DNA from: an uncultured Eubacteriales bacterium
GTDB taxonomy: Bacteria > Bacillota > Clostridia > Christensenellales > Aristaeellaceae
Direction: 5' to 3'
DNA length: 64,000 bases
Assembly (NCBI GenBank): GCA_902793605.1
Contig: CADBEB010000001.1
Coordinates: 186,001 to 250,000 of the forward strand
The notes under the pieces are model-generated. The model ran no database searches. It saw only the letters and a list, made by a program, of their open reading frames with translations, and had not been told where the DNA came from. The position numbers were made by a program, and so were the translations under genes. This document shows, in pieces, positions 32,394 through 42,289 of this stretch (the stretch's first letter is position 1; every line of letters begins with the position of its first letter).

Positions 32394-34400
32394 ATGGAAC
32401 TGACTCAGCTGGAAGGGATCGGCCCGGTCAGGGCAGAATCATTGCGCGCAATGGGAATATACTCATTGCGCGATTTGCTGTTTACGCTGCCCGTTCGTTA
32501 TGACGACTTTTCCGTTACGATGCCCTGCTGCACAAGACAGGAAGGTAATATTGTCGTTTCCGGAGTAGTGGTTTCTGAACCGAAGCTTTCCGTGTTTCAT
32601 GGGCTTAAAAGGGTTACGACGACCATTTCGGACGAGTCCGGGAAAATGCCTGTTTGCTGGTACAACGAGCCCTGGATGGTCAACCATGTTCACGAAGGAG
32701 ACCACCTGAAGCTTTTCGGCAGGCTTTCCGTTAAAAACAATCGTAGAACGCTTCAGAATCCACGCATCCTGTCGGATGAAGAGAAGCTTTGTCCCGTTTA
32801 CAAAGCAATCAAAGGATTTCCGTCAAAATCATTCCGTAAACTGATTCGTTCAGCGCTGGAAATGACAGACGACTGCTGCGAAGAAACCCTGCCTCCGGAT
32901 TTCAGGCTTCGATACCGGCTCTGCGAATTGAACTATGCGATCTGTCAGGCGCATTTTCCCGATGATATGGAAGCACTGAAGATTGCAAGGAGACGTCTGG
33001 CTTTTGAACAAATCCTTCTTTACCTCGTCTATGTTTCCATGACAAAATCGCGAAAGGAATCTTCCACTCCTTTTGTGTTTGCTGAAAATGTTCAGGAAAA
33101 ATTCTGGAGTTCGCTGTCTTTTGAACCGACAAATGCACAGAAAAAGGTTCTGGATGAGATTGCCGGTGATCTGCAGAAAAATACTGCCATGAGCAGAATG
33201 GTACAGGGAGATGTGGGATCCGGAAAGACAGCGGTTGCTTTCGGGGCAATCTTTCTGGCAAAACAGGCGGGCTATCAGTCGGCGATGATGGCTCCGACGG
33301 AAATCCTTGCCAGACAGCACTTTGAAAGCGCCAAATCGATCCTGGAGCCGCTCGGCATCCGATGCAGGCTGCTGACGGGCAGCACAAGAGCTCGGGAAAG
33401 AAAAGAAATCCTGAAGCAGATCTCGGAAAAAGCATGTGATGCTGTTTTCGGAACGCACGCATTGATCAGCAAAGACGTTGAGTATCCATGCCTGGGGCTG
33501 GTTATTACAGATGAACAGCATCGTTTTGGTGTAAACCAGCGGACACTCCTTCAGGAAAAAGGGAAAAACGAGTTGTGTTCCCCGCATGTCCTGGTCATGT
33601 CGGCAACTCCCATTCCAAGATCGCTTGCCCTGATCCTTTACGGTGACCTGGATATCTCCGTAATCGATGAACTGCCGGCAGGACGGATCCCCGTGAAAAC
33701 CAGGCTTGTTCCTGAGAAGAAACGACAGGATATGTATCTTTTCCTTCGCGATCAGGTTTCTTCGGGCAGACAGGCCTACATCGTATGTCCGCTTGTTGAA
33801 GATACCGATTCGGACAGCGATCTTCAGAGCGCAAAATCACTTTATGAAAACCTGAAAAACAACGAATTGAAAGGACTTCGCATCGGCCTGACATGGGGTG
33901 CTCAGCGACCGGAAGAGAAAGACAGGACATTGATGGATTTTTCGAAAGGTAAATACGATGTCCTTGTCTCAACAACAGTGATCGAAGTCGGTGTGAACAA
34001 TCCTAACGCTACGATCATGATCATTGAAAACGCTGAAAGATACGGTCTGAGTCAGCTGCATCAGCTTCGCGGCAGGGTAGGACGCGGTGATCTGGAAAGC
34101 TGGTGTTTTTTGCTTTCCGACTGTTCTGAGAAACTGAAAGTATTGTGCTCTACCAATGACGGTTTTGTTATCTCCCAGAAAGATCTTGAACTGCGGGGCC
34201 CGGGTGATCTGATCGGCACCCGGCAATCCGGTGAGCCGGGTACCGCTTTCCTTTACGGTGATGTAAAACTGCTTGATGAAGTAACCCGCTGTGTCAGGGA
34301 TCTTCACCATGATCAGACACTGAAGAACGCATGCACGATCATTGAAGCATCGGCGTCTGCTTATTTTTCCCGGAGCGGACATGCTGTTGCTTTAAACTAA
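32394..34400 (+). CDS. recG: ATP-dependent DNA helicase RecG
   Basis: This 668-residue helicase starts at ATG 32394. The N-terminal wedge domain (about 1-140) includes LLFTLPVRYDDFS and VSGVVVSEPKLS. The helicase core has Walker A QGDVGSGKTAVAFGAIFL (about 270-287), APTEILARQH, DEQHRFGVNQR (DEQH box), MSATPIPRSLAL, and the C-terminal motifs TTVIEVGVNNPNA and LSQLHQLRGRVGRG. RecG remodels stalled forks and Holliday junctions. It completes the Asp23-fakA-recG operon. The facing hemW gene ends 12 bp further on and no terminator lies between them. Confidence 0.95.
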   Translation: MELTQLEGIGPVRAESLRAMGIYSLRDLLFTLPVRYDDFSVTMPCCTRQEGNIVVSGVVVSEPKLSVFHGLKRVTTTISDESGKMPVCWYNEPWMVNHVHEGDHLKLFGRLSVKNNRRTLQNPRILSDEEKLCPVYKAIKGFPSKSFRKLIRSALEMTDDCCEETLPPDFRLRYRLCELNYAICQAHFPDDMEALKIARRRLAFEQILLYLVYVSMTKSRKESSTPFVFAENVQEKFWSSLSFEPTNAQKKVLDEIAGDLQKNTAMSRMVQGDVGSGKTAVAFGAIFLAKQAGYQSAMMAPTEILARQHFESAKSILEPLGIRCRLLTGSTRARERKEILKQISEKACDAVFGTHALISKDVEYPCLGLVITDEQHRFGVNQRTLLQEKGKNELCSPHVLVMSATPIPRSLALILYGDLDISVIDELPAGRIPVKTRLVPEKKRQDMYLFLRDQVSSGRQAYIVCPLVEDTDSDSDLQSAKSLYENLKNNELKGLRIGLTWGAQRPEEKDRTLMDFSKGKYDVLVSTTVIEVGVNNPNATIMIIENAERYGLSQLHQLRGRVGRGDLESWCFLLSDCSEKLKVLCSTNDGFVISQKDLELRGPGDLIGTRQSGEPGTAFLYGDVKLLDEVTRCVRDLHHDQTLKNACTIIEASASAYFSRSGHAVALN

Positions 34401-34412
34401 ACCCGATTCCCT

Positions 34413-35564
34413 TCAGTCGTCCATCAGTTCGACGAGAATACTGTTTTGAATATCAAATCCGCGGCGGGTCAATTTCCAGTAATGACCGGAGTGGGTCAGA
34501 AGGCCCTGCATCTCAAGTCTGTGCAGTTTTTTTCCGTAGACGTTTTCAATGGTAATTCCATGCATCTTCCGGAACAGTTCTTCATCGACCCCTTCATTCA
34601 TTCTCAGGCCGAGCATCATCGTTTCAAACCGTGTTTCGGCCGGATTAACGACCAGATCTTCCGCAGGATCCCTTTGTCCGAAGACCATTTCTTCATATTC
34701 CCGGAGCTGATCCGGATTCTTCTTACGGCGGCAGATCATACCGTGATCTCCCTGCTGAATGATCGTCATAGAAGCCGCTGCGACTCCCAGGCCAACATAA
34801 GGAACCTGTTTCCAGTACCCGATATTATGTCTGCATTCTTTTCCGTCAACTGCGAAATTTGAGATCTCGTATTGACTGTAACCATGCATCCGAAGTATGG
34901 AAAGCGCAGAATCATACATCTTTCTTTCCAGATCCGGATCGGGCAGGATTAATGTACCGGACTGCAGATCTTCATATAACGGGGTGCCTTCTTCCGGAAT
35001 CAAACCATATGCGCTGATATGTTCCGGATGAAGAGAGAGAGAAGCTTCAAGTGTTTCCGTCCATTGATCATGGGTTTGCCCCGGGATCCCGAAAATCAGA
35101 TCAATATTGATATTGCTGACTCCGTATCTGCGGGCTGTCCGGATCGCCGTCTTTACATCAGCAAATGTATGGATCCTGCCGAGAGTATTCAGAAGCTTTG
35201 GCTGCAGCGCCTGCATTCCGAGAGACAAGCGGTTCATACCGGCCTTTACAGCAGCAGACATCCATTCTTCTGTAACAGTACCGGGATTGGATTCTATGGA
35301 AAACTCGGTTGGTTTATCCGCTTCAAGGATACGGAACAAGGAATCTGTGAAATAAAGAAGAAGTCCAGGAGAAAGCAGGGAAGGGGTCCCGCCGCCGATA
35401 AACAGGGTGTCGATGGGTTCGATGAATTCGTTTTTCCTGTTTTTGGCTTCCTTTAATACGTTTTCTATGTATCTTTCTGCCTGAGATTCGCTCTTTTCGT
35501 ATGATACAAATGAGCAATACCGGCATTTTCTTTTGCAGAACGGGATGTGAACATACAGCAGCAT
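34413..35564 (-). CDS. hemW: radical SAM heme chaperone HemW
   Basis: This 383-residue protein starts at ATG 35564. It begins [20 protein letters not shown], with the CxxxCxxC radical-SAM cluster at Cys10, Cys14 and Cys17. The following FIGGGTPSLLSPG, SIESNPGTVTEEW, RLSLGMQALQPKLL and DLIFGIPGQT are the HemN/HemW core; the C-terminal HemN domain ends the protein. The extra fourth Cys typical of true coproporphyrinogen oxidase (CxxxCxxCxC) is absent: the residue is Phe, as in HemW. It overlaps the SLOG gene by 100 bp, an unusually long overlap. Confidence 0.88.
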   Translation of the reverse strand: MLLYVHIPFCKRKCRYCSFVSYEKSESQAERYIENVLKEAKNRKNEFIEPIDTLFIGGGTPSLLSPGLLLYFTDSLFRILEADKPTEFSIESNPGTVTEEWMSAAVKAGMNRLSLGMQALQPKLLNTLGRIHTFADVKTAIRTARRYGVSNINIDLIFGIPGQTHDQWTETLEASLSLHPEHISAYGLIPEEGTPLYEDLQSGTLILPDPDLERKMYDSALSILRMHGYSQYEISNFAVDGKECRHNIGYWKQVPYVGLGVAAASMTIIQQGDHGMICRRKKNPDQLREYEEMVFGQRDPAEDLVVNPAETRFETMMLGLRMNEGVDEELFRKMHGITIENVYGKKLHRLEMQGLLTHSGHYWKLTRRGFDIQNSILVELMDD

Positions 35565-36070
35565 TGATCTTCCCTCAACATCGATTCAGGGTGCGTGTCC
35601 TCCATTGCAAGGTTGATAACTGGAATATCGCGAGAGACAGCATACCGGACCGTATAAGCAGTTCCGCCGTGAAGTGAATACAGATAGCAGATACAAAGCG
35701 AAGAATGATCGACCATATATCGGTTGCGTGTCTGCATACATCCCTGATAGTATTCCGGCGACAATACGATCTTTTCATTCGCCTGCGCAGATATCATGTC
35801 ATAGATGCCGCGGTCATGATCTGACCAGCGCTTTGCCTGATCCAGGCAGGGGATGGCAAGGATCAGCTTGATATCGGGATGCTCTTTTCTGGAATCAAGC
35901 ACCTGGAGCGCAGCAATTGTGTCAAAACCGAGTGCTCCGCCGCACATAAACCGGCGATAGCCGTTTTTATATGCTTCTTCGATCGCACGGCCGAGTGGTG
36001 CCGCGACGGAATCCCGTTTATCCGGCGGCAGATGCCGATGGCCGGTAAAGCATGCAGTCAGATCCATCAT
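35465..36070 (-). CDS. SLOG (DUF1273/YpsA-like) family protein
   Basis: This 201-residue protein starts at ATG 36070, overlapping the lepA stop (ATGA). The N-terminus [17 protein letters not shown] and [20 protein letters not shown] are the GxR/GGA-type nucleotide-binding signatures of the SLOG superfamily; [22 protein letters not shown] is also conserved. Relatives bind nucleotides or nucleotide-derived signals; the substrate is unknown. It is encoded inside the der-plsY-lepA-hemW run. The last third (about 165-201) overlaps the hemW coding region, so the C-terminal end may be unconstrained. Confidence 0.8.
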   Translation of the reverse strand: MMDLTACFTGHRHLPPDKRDSVAAPLGRAIEEAYKNGYRRFMCGGALGFDTIAALQVLDSRKEHPDIKLILAIPCLDQAKRWSDHDRGIYDMISAQANEKIVLSPEYYQGCMQTRNRYMVDHSSLCICYLYSLHGGTAYTVRYAVSRDIPVINLAMEDTHPESMLREDQCCCMFTSRSAKENAGIAHLYHTKRANLRQKDT

Positions 36071-37869
36071 GAATCCATTTTGAGCACAGCCAGAAAAGCC
36101 TCGCTCGGAACCTGGACAGTCCCGAACTGACGCATGCGCTTTTTTCCTTCTTTCTGTTTTTCAAGCAGTTTTTTCTTTCTCGTGATGTCTCCGCCGTAAC
36201 ATTTGGCAAGCACGTCCTTGCGCATCGCCTTGACCGTTTCCCGCGCGATCACCTTCCCGCCGATTGCTGCCTGGATCGGTATCTCAAACATCTGACGCGG
36301 AATGACATCCTTCAGCTTTTCTGCAATGCCGCGTCCGCGTGCATATGCTTTTTCACGATGGACAATGATGGAGAATGCATCGCATATATCCCCATTCAGA
36401 AGGATATCCATTTTAACGAGGTCGCTCGGACGGTAATCCTTCAGCTCATAATCGAATGAAGCATATCCGCGGCTCCGGCTTTTAATCTGATCAAAGAAAT
36501 CATAGATGATCTCATTCAGCGGCATGTCGTAATTCAGCTTCACCCTTGTGCCTTCATACTGCATGTCAATAAAGATTCCGCGTTTGTCCTGGCAGAGCTC
36601 CATGAGTGTTCCCACATATTCCTGAGGTGTATAGATCGTTGCATGGACATACGGTTCCTCCATGGATGCAATCTCGGCGATCGGCGGAAGATTGGTCGGA
36701 TTGTCGATCATTAGTTCCGTCCCGTTTGTCTTGAACACTTTGTATATAACGCTCGGCGCAGTTGTCACAAGATTCAGGTCAAATTCACGTTCCAGCCTGG
36801 TTGTCATGATGTCCATATGAAGCAGCCCGAGGAATCCGCACCGGAATCCATATCCGAGGGCGACTGAAGTTTCCGGCTCAAAGGAGAGGGAAGCATCATT
36901 CATCCGGAGCTTTTCAAGGGCATCTTTCAGCGCCGGATAATCCGCGCCGTCTGCCGGATAGATTCCGCAGTATACCATCGGGGTGACATGACGATAACCC
37001 GGAAGCGGCTGAGAAGCAGGGTGTTCCGCATCGGTGATCGTATCGCCCACACGTGTATCGCGCACATCCTTGATCGATGCGGAAACATAACCGACATCAC
37101 CGGCTTTCAGTTCATCACATGGCTTATATCCCGGGTCGAAAATTCCGACTTCGACAACATCAAATTCACTGCCGGTAGCCATCAGACGCATCTTCATACC
37201 GGCACGGATTGTTCCTTCCTTTACCCGGATAAAGCATATGGCGCCGCGATAGTTATCATAGAACGCATCAAATATCAGCGCCTGGAGGGGGGCTTCCGGA
37301 TCTCCTTCCGGGGCGGGTATATGATGAACGATCGCCTCGAGTACATCTTCCACATTCAGGCCTGTTTTTGCGGAGATGCAGGGAGCATAGCTTGCATCCA
37401 GGCCGATCACATCTTCGATCTCCCTGCGGACTTCTTCAGGCCGTGCGGACGGCAGATCGATCTTGTTGATCACCGGTATAGTCTCAAGATTATGCTCAAG
37501 GGCCATATATACATTGGCGAGCGTCTGTGCCTCAATGCCCTGAGTCGCATCAACCACAAGCAGGGCCCCTTCACAGGCGGCAAGAGCGCGGCTGACTTCA
37601 TAGGTAAAGTCCACATGCCCGGGCGTATCGATCAGGTTCAGGGTATAATCGTTTCCGTCCTTTGCCCGATATGTCATATGGACAGCCTTGCTTTTGATCG
37701 TTATGCCTCTTTCCCGCTCCAGTTCCATACTGTCAAGGATCTGTTCAACCATCTCGCGGTGCTCGAAGACGCCGGTCTTTTCAAGGATCCTGTCTGCCAG
37801 TGTGCTTTTTCCGTGGTCGATGTGCGCTACAATACAGAAATTGCGGATCCGGTTCATTTCGTTGTTCAT
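36067..37869 (-). CDS. lepA: elongation factor 4 (LepA)
   Basis: This 600-residue GTPase starts at ATG 37869, overlapping the plsY stop by 4 bp. G-domain motifs: [15 protein letters not shown] (G1), RERGITIKS (G2), [16 protein letters not shown] (G3), NKIDLPSA (G4) and SAKTG (G5). Domains II and III and the EF4-specific C-terminal end ([40 protein letters not shown]) are complete. LepA acts on the ribosome during elongation or 30S assembly. Confidence 0.95.
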   Translation of the reverse strand: MNNEMNRIRNFCIVAHIDHGKSTLADRILEKTGVFEHREMVEQILDSMELERERGITIKSKAVHMTYRAKDGNDYTLNLIDTPGHVDFTYEVSRALAACEGALLVVDATQGIEAQTLANVYMALEHNLETIPVINKIDLPSARPEEVRREIEDVIGLDASYAPCISAKTGLNVEDVLEAIVHHIPAPEGDPEAPLQALIFDAFYDNYRGAICFIRVKEGTIRAGMKMRLMATGSEFDVVEVGIFDPGYKPCDELKAGDVGYVSASIKDVRDTRVGDTITDAEHPASQPLPGYRHVTPMVYCGIYPADGADYPALKDALEKLRMNDASLSFEPETSVALGYGFRCGFLGLLHMDIMTTRLEREFDLNLVTTAPSVIYKVFKTNGTELMIDNPTNLPPIAEIASMEEPYVHATIYTPQEYVGTLMELCQDKRGIFIDMQYEGTRVKLNYDMPLNEIIYDFFDQIKSRSRGYASFDYELKDYRPSDLVKMDILLNGDICDAFSIIVHREKAYARGRGIAEKLKDVIPRQMFEIPIQAAIGGKVIARETVKAMRKDVLAKCYGGDITRKKKLLEKQKEGKKRMRQFGTVQVPSEAFLAVLKMDS

Positions 37870-38489
37870 GGTTCCTCCGATCGGCCGGAACGATTTCCAA
37901 GCTTGTTTTCAGTGCCTTTCAAAAGTCTTCCGATATTGGCATGATGCCTGATAACACACATCACCATCAGGGTGAAAGCCCACAGAATGATCCACAGATT
38001 GCCATTGCTGAAAAAGAACGATGCGATCGCAAAGGATACGACCATAAACAGACTCCCCAGCGAGATATAACGAAATGCTGCGATCAGCGCGATGGTACCG
38101 GCAATACAGAATAGCGCCGGGATCGGAAAACAGTACAGTATGACGCCGCCGGTCGTTGCAACTCCCTTGCCGCCTTTGAAACCAAAGAATACGGGCCAGT
38201 TGTGGCCGATTACGCAGCAAAGTCCGGCCGGCAGTGCAGCCATATGATCGCCCGTCAACAGCTCCGCGATGAGGCAGGAAAGGACTCCTTTGAGTGCATC
38301 GGCAAAAAAGGTGATCAGGCCGTATTTCCAGCCCATGGTCCGCTGGACATTGCTCGCACCCGTATTCTTGCTGCCGACTGTCCGCAGATCAGGGCCTTTG
38401 GCAAGTTTCGAAACAAGGATGCCGGATGAAACGGAACCCAGAAGATAAGAAAGGATACAGGACAGGATCAGAACGGGGATTCTTGTCAT
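37866..38489 (-). CDS. plsY: acyl-phosphate glycerol-3-phosphate acyltransferase PlsY
   Basis: This 207-residue membrane enzyme starts at ATG 38489 behind AAGGAGGAC. Its signatures are present: [30 protein letters not shown] (first loop), [20 protein letters not shown] (second loop, glycerol-phosphate and acyl-phosphate site), and [21 protein letters not shown] at the C-terminus. Five or six membrane helices are predicted. It makes lysophosphatidate, the first step of phospholipid synthesis. It is transcribed with der upstream (5-bp gap). Confidence 0.93.
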   Translation of the reverse strand: MTRIPVLILSCILSYLLGSVSSGILVSKLAKGPDLRTVGSKNTGASNVQRTMGWKYGLITFFADALKGVLSCLIAELLTGDHMAALPAGLCCVIGHNWPVFFGFKGGKGVATTGGVILYCFPIPALFCIAGTIALIAAFRYISLGSLFMVVSFAIASFFFSNGNLWIILWAFTLMVMCVIRHHANIGRLLKGTENKLGNRSGRSEEP

Positions 38490-38494
38490 TCGGG

Positions 38495-39826
38495 TCAGTC
38501 CTCCTTTTTCTTTTCACGGAGAATGAAACGGATCGGCGTTCCTGTAAAATCGAATGCTTTACGGAAGTAGTTTTCCAGATATCGTTGATAGGAAAACTGC
38601 ATCAGTTTTTCTTCATTGACAAACAGGACAAAGGACGGAGGTCGTATACCGCCCTGAGTTGCATAATAGATCTTAAGCCGCTTTCCACCCTGAATCGGAG
38701 GCTGAAGATCGTTAACCGCATCGTTGAGTACATCATTCAGGATCCCGGTTGTGATCCGCTTTACTGCAATCTCATATACTTCCTTCACCTTGTCAAGGAC
38801 AGTATCCACCCGCTGGCCGGATTTGGCAGAAATGAAGAGGATCGGTGCATAGGTCATGAATTTCAGGTCATCCAGGATTTTTTTCTTATACTTTTCATAT
38901 GTTCCGGTTTCTTTTTCGAGCATATCCCACTTGTTGACGATTACAACAGCGGCTTTTCCTTCATCGTGAATGAGCCCGGCGATCTTTGTATCCTGTTCAG
39001 TTACTCCGTCATTGGCATCGATCAGCATTAAGGCCACATCACACCGCCGGATCGCTGCAATGGACCGCAGAACGCTGTACCGTTCAAGGGATTCATCCTC
39101 GATGGCCCTTTTCCTCCGGATTCCGGCTGTATCAATAATGTTGAAGGTCACGCCATTCTGATCTGTATAGAGCGAATCGATTGCGTCACGCGTTGTTCCC
39201 GCGATCTCGGATACCATTGTACGCTTTTCTCCCAGCAATCTGTTTGTGAGGGAGCTTTTTCCGACGTTCGGACGACCGACGATCGCAAGTTGGATCGGCT
39301 GGGTTTCCGGATCATCCTTTGAACTGTTTTCCGGCAGCAGAGCGATGATCTGGTCGAGGAGATCACCGAAACCAAGCATATTGACACTGCTGATTCCGAT
39401 CGGATCACCCAGACCAAGTTCGTAAAACTCATACAGGTTATCATTCAGTCCGAGATAATCCACTTTATTGATAACAAGCAGGACAGGCTTTCGGGTCTTT
39501 CGCAAAAGATTGGCAACTTCCTTGTCGTCTTCCGTCAGCCCATCCCGGGCATCAGCAAAAAAGCAGATTACATCTGCGAGTTCGATGGCTGTCGTGGCCT
39601 GTTCACGCATCTGACTGAGAAGCTCGTCATCGCTCTTCGGGTCGATTCCGCCTGTATCGATCAGCGTGAACTCTCGGCCGAGCCATTCAGCATCCGCTGT
39701 GATCCGGTCCCTTGTTACACCGGGTACATCTTCCACAATGCTGATCCTTTTACCGGAGATTTTGTTGAAAAAAGTTGATTTGCCCACATTCGGGCGGCCT
39801 ACAATGGCAACAAGCGGTTTCGGCAT
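38495..39826 (-). CDS. der: ribosome biogenesis GTPase Der (EngA)
   Basis: This 443-residue protein starts at ATG 39826, one base after the DUF512 stop. It has two consecutive G domains: VGRPNVGKSTFFNKI (residues 8-22) with DTGGI and NKVD, then VGRPNVGKSSLTNRL (about 180-194) with DTAGIRR and NKWDM. A KH-like C-terminal domain (VLNDAVNDLQPPIQGGKRLK, then PTPIRFILREKKK) ends it. Der is needed for 50S subunit assembly. Confidence 0.95.
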   Translation of the reverse strand: MPKPLVAIVGRPNVGKSTFFNKISGKRISIVEDVPGVTRDRITADAEWLGREFTLIDTGGIDPKSDDELLSQMREQATTAIELADVICFFADARDGLTEDDKEVANLLRKTRKPVLLVINKVDYLGLNDNLYEFYELGLGDPIGISSVNMLGFGDLLDQIIALLPENSSKDDPETQPIQLAIVGRPNVGKSSLTNRLLGEKRTMVSEIAGTTRDAIDSLYTDQNGVTFNIIDTAGIRRKRAIEDESLERYSVLRSIAAIRRCDVALMLIDANDGVTEQDTKIAGLIHDEGKAAVVIVNKWDMLEKETGTYEKYKKKILDDLKFMTYAPILFISAKSGQRVDTVLDKVKEVYEIAVKRITTGILNDVLNDAVNDLQPPIQGGKRLKIYYATQGGIRPPSFVLFVNEEKLMQFSYQRYLENYFRKAFDFTGTPIRFILREKKKED

Positions 39827-39827
39827 A

Positions 39828-41138
39828 TCATTCCTCCATCTCCCACAGCGCTCGGATCAGGGATTCTCCGTCGTTCGGCACAACGCGAATCTTTCGGTTC
39901 AGTGCCGTGCGCACTTCTTCCAGGGTAATATCGTCAAGAAAACAGTCAGTTCGGTCCCTCAGCATTGTATCTGCCAGCCAGATCTCATCACATTCGCGGC
40001 CTTTAAGGGTATGAATCAGATCCTGTCCGACGATCAGGCCGGTTACAGTAATAGTTTCTCCGAAAAACCGGTTGGGAACAGCAACTACATCTACAAAAGT
40101 ACTTTCAGGTGCGTATCGACGATAAAGCTGTTCAATAAAACTGTGGGCCGAAACGCCGGTCGGGACCAGTATCCTTTTCTTTCTGGTTACAGGTCTGCGA
40201 TCCGGGAGCAGGTAATCAAAAGACTCCCGGCAGCTATGTTCCAGCTGGCGCAGCAATCCGACGCCGTTCTCAATCTGGGGATAATCCTCGTATTCTTCAT
40301 CCGATGGTACTTCACGGCCACTCAGGCAGAAAAACTCATCGGAAGGGAAGACGAATCTGGTACCGAGTTCGCGAAGGCATTGTTCCTGCCATTCATGGAC
40401 AAGATCCAGCAGTTGTCCGGCGGAATCCCGATCAAACCGGGCCAGCTGGGCAAGACCATCCCGGTGTTTTGTCAGACCGACAGGCACAATGGCAACCGAG
40501 CGTGAAGACGGCCACAGGGAAATCAGGTCATCAATGGTCTGCTTCAGAATCGGACCGTCATTGATCCCAGGACATAACACGATCTGACAGTGGTATTCAA
40601 GTCCGTTCTCTTTAAAGGAACGAAGCTGCTCCATCAGTTTTCCGGCTTTCGGATTGCGGAGCATTCTGCATCTCACTTCCGGATTGGTCGCGTGGACTGA
40701 GATATAAAGCGGTGAGGCGCGCCTTGCAATGATACGGTCAAATTCACTGTCGCTGACATTGGTAAGCGTCACATAATTACCCATCATAAGGCTTAAACGC
40801 CAGTCGTCATCCTTGACGTAGAGTGTGCTTCGCATGCCTTTGGGCAGCTGGTCGACAAAACAGAACAGACAGTGGTTGCGGCAGTGGCGCGGTTTCATTG
40901 CCTCCGTTTCATCCAATGAAAGGCCCAACGGTTCCCATTCATCCTTTTCTATCAAAAACCTTCGGTCTTCATACCCCTGGCGGACCAGAACGGTCAGCGT
41001 TTTTTCGACCGAAAGCGCCTGATAGTCAATCTCATCGAGGATCGGCTCACCGTTGATTGAGAGGATGCTTCCGTCGGCAGTGATCCCGGCCAGTTCGGCA
41101 GGAGAACCAGGCGTAACGGACAAAATCCTGACAGCCAA
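39828..41138 (-). CDS. DUF512 radical SAM-like protein with N-terminal PDZ
   Basis: TTG 41138, eight bases after GAGGAGG, gives 436 residues starting MAVRILSVTPGSPAELAG; a frame from ATG 41165 would overlap the ribosome binding site. The N-terminus is a PDZ-like domain (about 1-60). RHCRNHCLFCFVDQLPKGMR carries the CxxxCxxC radical SAM motif; the last 200 residues are the DUF512 domain (LLRQLEHSCRESFDYLLP, VTGLIVGQDLIHTLKG, DDITLEEVRTAL). Clostridia regularly encode this protein next to der. No reaction is known. Confidence 0.85.
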   Translation of the reverse strand: MAVRILSVTPGSPAELAGITADGSILSINGEPILDEIDYQALSVEKTLTVLVRQGYEDRRFLIEKDEWEPLGLSLDETEAMKPRHCRNHCLFCFVDQLPKGMRSTLYVKDDDWRLSLMMGNYVTLTNVSDSEFDRIIARRASPLYISVHATNPEVRCRMLRNPKAGKLMEQLRSFKENGLEYHCQIVLCPGINDGPILKQTIDDLISLWPSSRSVAIVPVGLTKHRDGLAQLARFDRDSAGQLLDLVHEWQEQCLRELGTRFVFPSDEFFCLSGREVPSDEEYEDYPQIENGVGLLRQLEHSCRESFDYLLPDRRPVTRKKRILVPTGVSAHSFIEQLYRRYAPESTFVDVVAVPNRFFGETITVTGLIVGQDLIHTLKGRECDEIWLADTMLRDRTDCFLDDITLEEVRTALNRKIRVVPNDGESLIRALWEMEE

Positions 41139-41216
41139 CTCAAGCACCTCCTCAAAATAACCCATTTTATTATGCTTTTTATGTCTCCCGTTGTCAAGAA
41201 AGCCTCTTTACGCAAC

Positions 41217-41245
41217 TTGTTTTTTGATCATGTTAATGTTATGAT
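41217..41245 (+). promoter_or_regulatory. promoter of mreB
   Basis: TTGTTT (41217-41222), 17-bp spacer, TATGAT (41240-41245), about 40 bp before the start codon. Confidence 0.65.
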
Positions 41246-41284
41246 TTTCGATGAATTCAAGATGAAAGATGAAAGGGTTTCATC

Positions 41285-42289
41285 ATGGCTCAGACGAATG
41301 ATATCGGTATCGATCTTGGCACATCAAACGTTGTTATCTATATGAAAGGCAACGGTATTGTGTTCCGTGAGCCTTCCGTTGTCGCTATTGACAGGGAAAC
41401 AAAGAATATTATTGCCTTCGGGCTGGAGGCATACAGGATGATCGGCAGAACCCCGGCCAATGTGACCGTGATTCGACCGCTTGCACAAGGGGAGATGTTT
41501 GATTTTGACCTTGCGAGTGCCATGCTCCGCTTCTTTGTATCCTCTGTGATCGGTAAAAGGCTGATTGCCAGGCCGCGGGCTGTCATGTCAGTTCCGTCAA
41601 GCGTAAAGGACATCGAAAAAAAGGCGCTGATCAGTGCTATGTTTGACGCAGGTGTCAGAAGAACACAGCTCCTTGACCGAAACATCGCAGCCGCCCTGGG
41701 GGCTCAGTTGAATTTCCTGGGGCCGTACGGGAGCATGGTCGTTGATATCAGTGCCGGATGCACAGACCTTTCCGTGCTTTATAACGGTTCGATTTCGGTA
41801 ATCAGTACGGTCCATATCGGCGGCGATCATTTTGACGAAGCAATCATACGCTACCTGAGAAAGAAATATAATATGCTCATCGGTGAGAGAACAGCTGAAC
41901 AGATCAAGGTCACGCTGGGCGGTGCAGTCCGCCGGGAGCCGCGAGTTGAGATGGATATAACCGGAAGAAATCTGATTTCCGGTCTTCCAAAGACGATGTC
42001 CGTCGAATCCGATGAGATCTATGAAGCAGTCCTTGACCAGGTAAATGACCTAATCGAAGCCGTTCAGGTTGTGATCGAAAAAACACCGCCCCAGCTTGCT
42101 TCCGACGTATTTGACGGAGGAGTTACACTGACCGGTGGCGGTGCATTGCTGTATGGATTGGCTGAAGCGATCGGTTCTGTTCTCAATATCCCTTGCAGGG
42201 TAGCGGAGGATGCCAGGGACTGTGTTGTGCTTGGATGTGCGAAAGTGCTGACCGATCCGTCAGGCATGCGTCATCTGCTTACTGTTTGA
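41285..42289 (+). CDS. mreB: MreB/Mbl-family rod-shape actin homologue
   Basis: This 334-residue protein starts at ATG 41285. Actin-fold motifs are present: GIDLGTSNVVIYMKGNGIV (phosphate 1), SVVAIDRETKNIIAFG, VDISAGCTDLSVLYNGSI (phosphate 2, where MreB usually has IGGGTT/DIGGGT), LDRNIAAALGAQL, and GVTLTGGGALLYGLAEAI (adenosine). The phosphate-2 loop is divergent: SAGCTD rather than GGGT. It is a monocistronic gene with no mreC, mreD or rodA nearby, so it may be an Mbl-like or specialised paralogue. It converges on the ligase fusion gene with an 11-bp overlap. Confidence 0.88.
   Translation: MAQTNDIGIDLGTSNVVIYMKGNGIVFREPSVVAIDRETKNIIAFGLEAYRMIGRTPANVTVIRPLAQGEMFDFDLASAMLRFFVSSVIGKRLIARPRAVMSVPSSVKDIEKKALISAMFDAGVRRTQLLDRNIAAALGAQLNFLGPYGSMVVDISAGCTDLSVLYNGSISVISTVHIGGDHFDEAIIRYLRKKYNMLIGERTAEQIKVTLGGAVRREPRVEMDITGRNLISGLPKTMSVESDEIYEAVLDQVNDLIEAVQVVIEKTPPQLASDVFDGGVTLTGGGALLYGLAEAIGSVLNIPCRVAEDARDCVVLGCAKVLTDPSGMRHLLTV

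Noticed and set aside
36988-37944. 318-codon open frame on + opposite lepA
   Set aside because: lepA on the minus strand has all GTPase motifs. The opposing frame has no recognisable protein features.
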